A stretch of DNA of 64,000 nt. It comes from Jaltomata sinuosa (lineage: Eukaryota > Streptophyta > Magnoliopsida > Solanales > Solanaceae). Shown piece by piece: positions 47,995 to 57,962 of the stretch. The stretch covers positions 248,001 through 312,000 of the forward strand of contig QJPP01000858.1 in NCBI GenBank assembly GCA_003996215.1. The letters are read 5' to 3'. The notes beneath the pieces were generated by a model. It was not told the origin of the DNA. It did no database searches and worked only from the letters and a program-made list of their open reading frames with translations. The stretch's first letter is position 1. The number at the start of each line of letters is the position of its first letter. The position numbers and the translations under genes were made by a program.

Positions 47995-48122
47995 TAAGCC
48001 GACTTGGGTTAAAGTCCTATCCAGCCTGGCTAAGTCGACTTGGCTTAAAGTCCCCTCGCACTAGGTTAAGCCAACTTACGTTAAAGTCCAACCACGTCCG
48101 AATAAGCCACTAGGTTCAAGTC
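47995..48122. repeat. 36-bp tandem repeat, 3.5 units
   Basis: Units start at 47995, 48031, 48067 and 48103. Each begins TAAGCC or TAAGTC and contains GACTTGGGTTAAAGTC or a variant. Spacing is exactly 36 bases. It probably belongs to the LTR. Confidence 0.85.
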
Positions 48123-48430
48123 TTACAGTTCTGTGATCAGATATCCCCTATTATGGGTGAGATGGATATATGCACATGATGTTAGTTATGTCACGTCGTA
48201 TCACACGGCATTATGATGAGACGATCAGTTTCAATCGAGTCAAAATCGCGCGCCATGTCGTACACATGGTGTAATGTATGTTGGTCGGCATTTAGGTGAC
48301 TCCCCATGAAACCATTATATTTTATGGTAAGGCTCTATTTCTAATTATTAATGATGATTCCCTTTTTAAGAAGTGTTTCTACTTTTATGGACTTGTGTTT
48401 ATTGAAAGGTTTTCAACTCTATTATAGCTA

Positions 48431-48542
48431 TTGCTCGAACTCTCCGAAATTGTTGCCACACCCATGTCGGATCCTCCGAAAATGCACTACTTTTGGAGGA
48501 TCCGACACACACGCATCGGCATTTTCAAAGAGTCCGAGCAAC
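48431..48542. mobile_element. Foldback MITE
   Basis: This 112-bp element is almost all inverted repeat: TTGCTCGAACTCTCCGAAA at the left mirrors TTTCAAAGAGTCCGAGCAA at the right, and GTCGGATCCTCC mirrors GGAGGATCCGAC near the centre. No certain target duplication was found. Confidence 0.75.
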
Positions 48543-48555
48543 ATAGTATTATAGT

Positions 48556-49544
48556 TAGGGGTGTGCAAAAACCGGTTTAACCGATAAACCAAACCGATAA
48601 AAATGTTATTGGTTTATCGGTATCGCGTTATTGGGTCATTTTTAAACGGTTTTGTAAATTTTCAATTGGCCTATCGGTTGGGTTTCGGTTTTGAGATTTT
48701 AGTTAATGGTTAAACCAATAACCAAATAAGATTATATTAAAATTATATTTTTATCCTTAATTATATAATCGTGGCTTTAAATTTTAAATATATACCCTAT
48801 TGTTTTTTTGCATTTTAGCTAGGTGTACACCGCCACGTCGAGACTCGACCGTACGTTAAACTACCAAAGAAACTAGGGTAAACCAATGTGATCATGACAT
48901 TGTAGGTGCTTGCGATGGGACGGATGCTCTTAGGCTAGCGTTGACCGGCTTCGCGAGACCATTTCGGTCTACACACACATGGCTAAGCACTATTGGGCGG
49001 AGCTTTCTCAATCCAAGCTAACTAATAGAAGAAAAGAGAAGAAAGAAAGATCTTATAAGAGGCTACAAGTCCTACGACACAGGAGCGGGATTCTCTAAAA
49101 AGCCAAGGTCGTGGGTGGCCAAGAGGGCCCACTTGGAGACTTGGGATCTCAGCAAGAAATGCGAAGGTTGCAACAAGCTGGTAGTTGTTTACCTATCAGT
49201 GTAAACTATGAATTGACCTTATTTTTCTTTTGAGAGATTGATACCGTTGATACTGCATTCAAGCTTGCTACTTAACCAGAAAGAAAACAAATTTGTTTTA
49301 GTAATAACATATTTGAATTTGCTTATGCTTGTAATTTGTATAGACTTTTATGCATGAATGTAGTGCATATACGAAAATAAGAGAAAGCAAAAAAATTCAT
49401 AGGATCATTTTCTTATCTAACCGAAAACCGATAACGAATATCTTATTGGTTTGATTATTAATTTTGCATGTTTACAAATCGAAAACCAATAGACCGAACT
49501 GCTAATACACAAAACCGAATCGAACCGACCGATGCGCACCCCTA
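48556..49544. mobile_element. Non-autonomous hAT-type element with unusual internal sequence
   Basis: An exact 8-bp duplication ATTATAGT flanks it (48548-48555 and 49545-49552). The ends are TAGGGGTGTGC and, inverted, TAGGGGTGCGC. Sub-terminal AACCGATAAACC-type repeats are typical of such elements. The middle (about 48825-49190) is distinctly less AT-rich and is not made of element repeats. It has no recognisable protein, and its source is unknown. Confidence 0.88.
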
Positions 49545-50409
49545 ATTATAGTACTCTATTCTCTAAAGGAAATGCTTACCCTTTCCAGATTTAAATGTTC
49601 AATTCCACTACATGTTATGCCTCATTCCTCAAGTTCCACGATATGTAAGTTAACCCAAAGAATGTTCTTATGTGTTGTTCATAATCCCTCCTATGTAAAT
49701 GGCTTAGTCCTCCCAGGATGTCCTTAGATGGGTTTCTCTCAATGAACATAGGATGTGAAAAGATAAGTTGTATAAAGATGATAACAGAGTCTGGCAAGGT
49801 CGCATATAGTAACCCAGATAAAAGATGCCAAGTATTGCATTGATGTCATGTTACCTATTTCCTTTCATGAGCTTATTCTTGTCATGATTATTCTTGTATT
49901 GGGTTGTTTATTTTATTTACATATGAGTACTATTCAATATGTGCTTACGCCCCTTTTTGTCGGGGGCGCTGCATCTCACGATGCAGGTTCAGGTGTCCAG
50001 GAGAACAAGCTTTCTCGATACATATATCAGTCCGTGTTCAACTGGAGTTGGTAAGCCCCACTTCTTATCTGGGCCAATTCATGTATTTGATGTATTTTTA
50101 TCTTTTTAGAGGTACGCCAGGCTCTTGTCCCGGTACTTTCTATTTTGAAGCCATATATTAGAGGTTTCCTAGACTAGAGTATTTAAGTCATGCATATGTT
50201 TTGAAATCAGCTCAAGTCGTCTTAAATATGGCTTTACATTTTTGTATATGTTCAAAGGATTTCTTATGTTATCTTATGAAAAGAAGGCTTTAAATTACCT
50301 TTACTTCTATGCTTCCGCTACTTGATAGAGAGTTGCTCGATCAAGTTAAGTACCGGGTGCCAGTCCGCTCAGGGCTAGGTTCGGGGTGTGACGACATCTT
50401 CCTAATGCT

Positions 50410-51327
50410 TTTCAATGAGAAATCTTTACTTCATCAAATAAAAAGATTCCAAATGTTTCTCACTTTACTTGAAATTTCTGAAGTTGAAGTTGTGTTTGGT
50501 TATACTTTTAGCAAAAGAGAGAAGATAGCACTTTATTTGGAATTTACGAAGATAGAGTCGGAAAACAAGTCTGGAGCACTTCTCCAAATTTGGAATCAAA
50601 CTCCAAGTTGGGATTTGGAAATTTTATAACCAAACACTGGTTTTGAAATAAAGTGAAAAATATTCTAGAAAAAAGTGAATAATTCTCATGAAAAAATTAG
50701 TATCTACATTTTGCATGCAAAAATGACTGAACAATGAGCAGCACACACATACCAGCTAAAGAAGGTTATCATTTAAGAATATGAAAAAGAAACATCAAAA
50801 CAGCTAAATTGCACATGGAAACATCATCGCAAAATACTTGGAAAATTCAAAATCAAAGCAACCAATCACAGATAAAACAAAACATGAATATTTAAAAAGA
50901 GTACACTCAAATGAGAGTATTTTGCTAAATTGTAGCTTAGCATTTCAGAGAAACCCCGACTGAAAGATTAGTTTACAGATGTTGAAAAAATTGATTTGAC
51001 ATACCGTAACAAGGGACAGAATTGAAGTGAAAAAGATATTTTGTTGTCATCGTGCAATGACTTACCTTTTTTCTCATCTGAAGCAACAAGTTGAGGATCT
51101 TATTGGTTAGAAGTATTTATTACAGTGCAATAGATACTGTTACCAATTAGATTCTCAACTTGTAACTCCAGATAAGCAAAATGAAGAATAAGCACTATCA
51201 ATTGCCTGCCAAAATAGACTAGTGCTTACTTTTGACATAGATAGGAGTTCAAGTTGCAATTCAAGTTTGTTCTGTAATGATCAGATAGAGGGCAAATGAG
51301 TCCGTAACAGCACCCATTTCATCTCGT
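50410..51327. repeat. E3: array spacer with foldback
   Basis: This has the same parts as E1. The left dispersed repeat begins AGATTCCAAATGTTTCTCAC, and the foldback arms at about 51090-51111 and 51142-51163 have a few mismatches. No gene is seen. Confidence 0.7.
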
Positions 51328-52095
51328 AAAATTTGAATGATTGGGAATTGGGAATTATAGCTTCTTTCCACAACACAATGAATGAGTTTAATAACTTAAA
51401 CTTGGAGGGAGACAAACTGATATGGCAAAAGGACAACACTGGCATGCTTTCAGTCAGTTCAGCATATATGGAATTGAATGTATCTATTGCCAAGGAGAAG
51501 GATTGGCCATGGAAGATGATCTGAAAGACAGATTCCTTATAAAGTGAACTGTCTCACATGGCTCTTAGCTAAAGAAGCAGTGTTGACACATGAGAATTTG
51601 AACAAAAGAGGCTTTCATTTATATTCCAGGTGCTTCCGTTGTGGGAAGCAAAATGAGACAGTCAATCATCTCTTTTTGCACTGCACATGGACTGACCAAT
51701 TATGGAGGATGTTCATATTTTTGAGAAGGGTGGAACGGGTAAAACCAAGGAACATTACAGGTCTCCTCTATAGTTGGAACATGGTTGGCAATGGAGCAAA
51801 GAAGGAGGAGAGATGGAAGATTGTCCCTGCATGCATTTGGTGGACAGTTTGGAAGGAAAGGAACAGAAGATGTTTTGAAGACAAACAAAGCAATTTGCAG
51901 GAATTGAAGCTGAATTGTTTAGCTTTATACTACTTTTGGTGTAAACAGAAAATTTAAGCTCAAACAGAGGAAATTTTTGATAATCTATAGGTGTTTACAA
52001 GTTTGGTTACTATGTAAGTTGTAATACCTTTTGAGGGGCACTACTTTTGATGTAGTATACCTGTGAATATATAGATTACCATCACCATTCTCAAA
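51328..52095 (+). mobile_element. 5'-truncated L1-type LINE, 3' end only
   Basis: It encodes the C-terminal part of an L1-type ORF2: KLIWQKDNTGMLSVSSAY, then the zf-RVT region (CFRCGKQNETVNHLFLHC), then WWTVWKERNRRCFE. The frame is broken at about 51525. It interrupts spacer E3 at a point where E1, E2 and E4 are continuous, so it is a post-duplication insertion. Confidence 0.8.
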
Positions 52096-52349
52096 ACAAA
52101 AGATATTTTTTTATAATGGAAGAACTAAGCAATATAAAGAAAACTACGATTACTAATAATAAGATTACTCAAGGAGCAGGGAGATAGAAGCAGTAAACTG
52201 AATACTGCAGCTACTTCAGAAGAGAATAGTAATTTAGCATTTCAATAGAAACATCACTGCAAGCCCTGAGTAATTCTAACCATTCTTAACTACAGCATCC
52301 AGAAGACAAATTATAGCTACAACTACAACAAAAGAAATGTCTTACTTCG

Positions 52350-54152
52350 CTAGGCAGCCTCTACCTTATCACCATCACTATTTCAACACCATTACTGCTA
52401 AGGAATTCATCAAGACCTTCAAAAAACCCAATTACTTCAACAGTATCATCGTCTCCCTCTCCTGCTTCATCTTCTCGACGCATCTGAATTATAGGCTCTT
52501 CAACCTCATTACTGAACTCCAAATTCAAATCCAAATTTCCAAAGTTTTTTGCAACTCTCCCAAGTTGCTTTCTTCTGTTACTTGCAACACCTCTCTTACT
52601 TGACGCAACTGCCACCACCTTGAGTTGCTAAACCATCTTGCAAATTGACATCATTATTCCCTTCAACAGTTTCTACCTTATCAGCTTGCTGTTTCTTGGC
52701 ATTTTTACTTGGGGTTCCGGTCCTTGCACTCTTTCGCTTCCCATTCTTTGTTTTCTTCCGCTTCTTATTCTGATTCCAATCCTCATCTGACTCCTCACCT
52801 GACTCTGACACCTCAACAAACACATCATCATCATCAACATACATTGTTCGAGCAAAATGCTTTTGTCCACCCCTACTTATCGTTCCACCAGCATTATGCG
52901 AACTGCCAAGATTATTCACATTACTTTGTCCTCCAACAGCATCATTGTTTACATTACTCCCTCCATTCCCCCCAAAATCCTCCAAAGACAACCCAAAAGG
53001 CATAAATCCCCAACAGCAAAAATTATTTTCTTTTCCATCAATAATTGGAGGAGACGCAATTGTTACAGCTTGAAACGCCTTCTTACAATTTTGACACCTT
53101 AAACTACAATCAATATAATCCACAGAGTACTCATACATAATAAGACAATAAGGACATGCAGTCCAGAAACTGGGTATCTTCATACCTGATGCATCTGCAT
53201 TCCCATCTTTCTCCTTCACATCATCACTAGTACTTGCAGACTTACTTGCATTGTTCCCCACCACATTCTCATTTTCCTCGGGGGGCTGTTGATACCCATG
53301 CTGCTTTGCAGAAACCACCAGTTCTCGCCCTTGTGATGAGCTCGACCCGATACCAAATTGGGGTTTTTCTCTATTTAAGCTTCTCACAGCGGTTACCGGC
53401 TGTGCTTGGTTCAAACTCAAGAATGTAGCAGGTTGTTCATCTGCCTTCGAAAATGAAATCGAAGTCACGGGTTGTGTCTGTTGTCTCAGAAACGTTACAG
53501 GTTGATGCGGTTGCTGTTGCTGCTCAATGTCCGAGCTTTCCATAAATGTCACTGGCATAGACATTCCTGCTTGTGGGTCTCTACTAAAGCTTACTCCAGC
53601 AGCATTTGATCCTTGATCTTCAGTAGGCAAATTCACAAACACCTGGTCTGCTTTTGAAGAACTGGGAGGCATTGAAATACAAACATTCTGATGAACAACT
53701 GGGTAAAGGTTAACGAAGAAACCCAACTCCTTATCATAAATATTCTTCCTCAACGGATTCGAAAGAACGGAGAATGAATCAACGACAAGACGACAAGCCT
53801 GATCAGAAAACGGGAAGTTGTTGCTCAGAGGGTTAAGAAGAAGAGCAAACCTGTGATACTGCTCGGCGATGAAATCAGAATTCTGGATTTGATTATGAGG
53901 GATTCGGAGGATAGCGTAGTAATCAAAGTGGTGATTGTTTATACGTTTGTCGCCTGCGATTAAGGTATCAACAATTCCAAGGATCTGGTCGGTAACGGGT
54001 GCTAATGCCGGGTCAGATTCACTGGCACGGATCGCGAATGATTTGCTACCGACTAGGTCACGATTTGTTAAGAGCTTTTCGGCGATTGATAGCAAATGTA
54101 AAGCTTCTGGTTGGTTTGATTGGGGGCCATTGATGAAGAAGGGATGCTCCAT
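52350..54152 (-). pseudogene. DnaJ-like zinc-ribbon gene, copy D4 (C-terminal frameshift)
   Basis: An open frame of 518 residues runs from ATG at 54152 to a stop at 52596-52598. The shared 20-bp deletion at about 52612 throws the frame, so the C-terminal part (VASNRRKQLGRVAKNFGNLDLNLEF ... FFEGLDEFLSS) is read only in another frame. Compared with D5 it also lacks about 22 residues after GLSLEDF. The J-like region (LLNPLSNN in place of an HPD loop), Gln-rich middle, zinc ribbon (CPYC ... CQNC) and acidic/basic stretch are intact. It may be expressed as a truncated protein, but by comparison with D5 it is a decayed copy. Confidence 0.75.
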
Positions 54153-54231
54153 TAGGGTTTGGAAGAAAATGAAGAGGAAGAAAGGCGGAGTGAATGAGAG
54201 GAAGTGTGTTCCTCTGAAATTAAATAGAAGT

Positions 54232-54237
54232 CACGTG
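54232..54237. promoter_or_regulatory. G-box CACGTG upstream of D4
   Basis: Perfect CACGTG 80 bases before the D4 start codon, matching D1 and D2. Confidence 0.5.
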
Positions 54238-54289
54238 TTGTTTGCAGATTTTGAGGATGCAATCAGCAATATTGCAAATTGATAGATCC

Positions 54290-55897
54290 TCAAATTTGTG
54301 AGTAAATTTTATTTGGACACTCCACTATAATTTATTTCAATTCAGCAATTGAACACACAATAAAGTGTTTTTATTAGACATTTTCTATTCAAAAAAAAAA
54401 ATTGTACGTGTATATAAATCGATATAGATATAGATATAGTATATAAAAGATAGGGTTATATTTTTTTAAAATATGCATATTGTATATAAACTGATATAGA
54501 TACAGATCATATTCAACTAAATAGTTTTACAATTTTAACTAACTAAATAAGAAAATTATGTAAATTTTACGTTCTTTCACATTCTTTGTGGGAGTTTTTG
54601 CGAGTCAAATTCATAGTGAAAAAGGTAACAAAAAGTCAGAGACAATGTAGAACATGGTTAAGGGCATGCAACATGCTATCTCCATTATCAAAGTTTGGAT
54701 TAAATCTCTTGTTTTGCTTATGTATTGAATGATTTTTATCTTTAAAGAAGTGAGTAAATGTTTCTTTAATTATGCTAGTTCTTTGATGTTTCTTAAGGGA
54801 GCAGCTAACCATAGGACTCGCCTATTTATGATGATTTAGGCTCGAGAGAGGAAAATCAAGGTTGGGAAAGATTAATTAAAAAGAATTTGAGGCGCTAACC
54901 CTCATCTAATAGTTAGAGCTAGATATAGGAGAACTACTTATAGCCGCATATAGGAGAACTACTTATAGCTGCATTCAGTGTCCTTAATGCTCTTAATTGG
55001 GCTAGAAATAGCCAATTAGGTATTTTTGTAAGTGTCTGATATCAGAGGTTAATTAACATAAACTCGCTCTTATTTGTAAAATCGTGAAATACATTGAATC
55101 ATTACTTGAGAGTGATTTCCTTTGTATCCATGCTTGTGGCCATTGAACATTTTACTTGCTTTCTAGATTAGTTTATATTTTCGTATTGGTTATAATTTTC
55201 TTTAAATCAAAATATTATCAAGTGTATGGCTTAGCATAGAAAGTAATAATTCCTTACTTGCTTGATCGCCTTCACATTGTTCTTCGTGGGATTCGACCCC
55301 GACTCATAGTTGGGTAAATTATATTGCATACGACCGTGTAAACTTTCTCACTTGAGGAGTGGATCTGGACGTTATCATGCCACAACCCACAACTCCTCGT
55401 GTAAGAATGAAAAATACAGTCACATCGAATGCATCTCAGTTTGCGCATTAATTTAGCAGGGTATTAGACTTAATATTAGGAACATGAGCTTGTCTAATAT
55501 GCAAGGATAAATATAAGGTATAAAAAAAATGGATTTTTGGATACCCGAAAATCCAAAGTTACAAATCCAAAATCTGAATTTTTTAGAAGTTAAATCCAAA
55601 ATCCAACGCGTAATCCGAAAATCCAAAGAATTTGGATTTTGGTTTGGCCCAAGTTCGGGTCTCTGCCCAATCCTACTTAATACCTACACGCAGACCTACA
55701 TGCCAGCATGTATGTATATGACACAAGCCATGAACATTACTTCTTTTATATGATAAAGAGCTCAGTTACCAGCTTCAAAAAAAAAAAAAAAAAAAGAACT
55801 CTAATCATCTATAGATACTTGTTAGCTAGAAAAACCAGTTTAAATGAGAACATAATGACAAGAACAATCAGGAAAAAACAACAGCACGTATTCTAAC
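54290..55897. repeat. T3: upstream tail of D4
   Basis: This is collinear with T1 and T2, without the T2 MITE. A 22-base local duplication (TATAGGAGAACTACTTATAG) lies near 54925-54965, and an A run lies at about 55778-55795. No host gene is seen. Confidence 0.7.
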
Positions 55898-56690
55898 CTG
55901 GACAAGCTTTTTGCACATGCTGAAACTCAATCCCTCCATCAGTTCCATGTTGTAATGCCTTCAAGACTAACCTCAATTTCAAATTTGAGGGCCTCAGTTC
56001 TACTGGAAACATTCCATCAGCTTAGGCAGATATCTCCATCGCATCATTTATTAGTGTTGAGAGAACAGTGCTTGTTTTCATCATTGTGTTAGCAATAATC
56101 CTCTGGTCAGAGCTTGCTTTCTCATCTTGAGATATGGAGAGCAAAGACAAATTGAGTGCATCGGCCGCCTCAATCCATCCTTGTCTGGCTTGCCCTCATA
56201 GCATTCTCTTCAGCCTGCTGCAGGACACGATTTCTAATTTCTAGTTACTCCCAGAATAGTGGCATGGGACAAAGCCACAGCCACCAGATCAGAAACTACT
56301 TCCACTTTCTACATCTCATCATAGCTCCAGACCCTATCAGATGCACTTGAAAGAACCAATCCTAATCGTAACTTTCGGAACTATGGGATGGTAGAACCAA
56401 CGCCTTTATCTTTCTTCACTTAATACTAGGCCGCCTCAATCCATCCTTGTCTGGCTTGCCCTCATAGCATTCTCTTCAGCCTGCTGCAGGACACGATTTC
56501 TAATTTCTAGTTACTCCCAGAATAGTGGCATGGGACAAAGCCACAGCCACCAGATCAGAAACTACTTCCACTTTCTACATCTCATCATAGCTCCAGACCC
56601 TATCAGATGCACTTGAAAGAACCAATCCTAATCGTAACTTTCGGAACTATGGGAGGGTAGAACCAACGCTTTATCTTTCTTCACTTAATA
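55898..56690 (-). pseudogene. Ethylene receptor kinase-region exon, K3
   Basis: This is a degenerate copy of K1 with the same GT donor after KLV. Its 3' half has lost the segment between the DGRFPVE-like and VNLEGSQ-like regions. The 5' half, coding for the VEVVSDQLAVALSH-type segment, is present twice because of a 266-bp tandem duplication. Many frameshifts are present. Confidence 0.78.
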
Positions 56691-56694
56691 CTAG
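56163..56694. repeat. 266-bp tandem duplication inside K3
   Basis: Two units begin GGCCGCCTCAATCCATCC at 56163 and 56429. They are almost identical over 266 bases, with two differences noticed, so the duplication is very recent. Confidence 0.92.
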
Positions 56695-56699
56695 GCTTA

Positions 56700-57900
56700 A
56701 TTTGCTTGGTATAGGGCTCAAACCCGGGACCGGTGTGATTGAAATCTTAATCTCTATGAGTAAGATTCATGGATTAGTTTTGAATTGTAATTTAATAGGC
56801 GTTTGGCCATAGATTCCAAATATTTTTCACTTCATTTGGAATTTATGAAGTTGGAGTTGAAGATGATGATATGTTTGGTTATACTTTTCGCAAAGGTGAG
56901 AAGAGAGCACTTTATTTGAAATTTATGAAGACAGAGTTGGAAAATAGGTTTGGAGCACTTCTCCAAATTTGGAATCCAACTTCAAGTTGGATTTGGAAAT
57001 TTTCTAACCAAACATTGAATTTGAAAATAAGTGAAATTATTTCGAGAAAAAATAATTCTCATGAAAAATTACTATCCACAGTACACATGAGAAAATAAAT
57101 GAGCAATGAACAACACATATGTATCAGATAAAGAAGGTTATCATTTCAGAATATGAAAAAGAAACATCAAAACCAACAATATCAAACATGGATACATCAT
57201 TGCAAAATACATGGGAGATCCAAATCAAAGTAACCAATCACATATAAAACAAAACATAAATATTTAAAAAGAGTACACTCAAATGAGAGTATTTTGCTGA
57301 ATTGGAGCTTAGCATTTCAGAGAAATCCCGAATGAAAGATTAGATGACAGATGTTAAAAATATTGACTTGACATTCTGTAACAAGGGACAGAATTAAAGT
57401 GAAAAATATATATTGTTGTCACCGTGCAATGACTACTTTTTTTCTTATTTGAAGCAACAAGTTGAGGATCTTATTGGTTAGAAGTATTTATTACAGTGCA
57501 ATCAAATTGTTACCAATAAGATCCTCAACTTGTAACTCCAGATGAGCAAAAGGAAGAATAAGCACTATCAATTGCCTGCCAAACTAGACTAGTACTAACT
57601 TTTGACATTGACAGGAGTTCAAGTTGCAATTCAAGTTTGTTTTTCAATGATCAGATAGTGGGCAAATGAGTCTGTAACAGCACCCGTTTCATCTCTTAAA
57701 AAATGAAAAGATATATTTTTTAGAATGCAAGAACTAAGCAATATAAAGAAAACTATGACTGCTAATAATAAGATTTCTCAAGGAGCGTGGAGATAGAAGC
57801 AATAAACTGAAAACTGCAGCTACTTCAAAAGAGAATACTAATTTAGCATTACAACAGAAACATCAATGCAAGTACCCGAGTACTTCTACACCATTCTTAA
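56700..57900. repeat. E4: array spacer with foldback, 3' flank of D5
   Basis: This has the dispersed GGCGTTTGGCCATAG repeat at about 56802 and the foldback arms at about 57460-57481 and 57512-57534, well preserved. The right end is the 3' untranslated region of D5. No gene is seen. Confidence 0.7.
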
Positions 57901-57962
57901 CTACAGCATCCAGAAGACAAAAATTATAGCTACAACTACAACAAAAGAAGGGTCTTACTTCG

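Larger units (their letters stand above)
46235..50393 (+). mobile_element. LTR-retrotransposon-like block, no coding region
   Basis: This block interrupts the array between R block II and spacer E3. Its right end (about 49930-50393) reads like the 3' part of a Solanaceae Gypsy LTR: GCTTACGCCCC, GGGGGCGCTGCATCTCACGATGCAG, TACCGGGTGCCAGTC, ending GGGGTGTGAC. The left end could not be fixed and the block may be a composite. No gag or pol protein is encoded. It contains a tandem duplication, a 36-bp repeat, a plastid fragment and two nested DNA elements, listed separately. Confidence 0.55.

Noticed and set aside
46235..50393. A complete LTR retrotransposon
   Set aside because: No gag or pol frame, no primer-binding site and no second LTR could be found; only LTR-like ends and patches.
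31433..56690. K1, K2 and K3 as working histidine kinases
   Set aside because: Each has stops and frameshifts, and the ethylene-binding membrane part is absent throughout the window.
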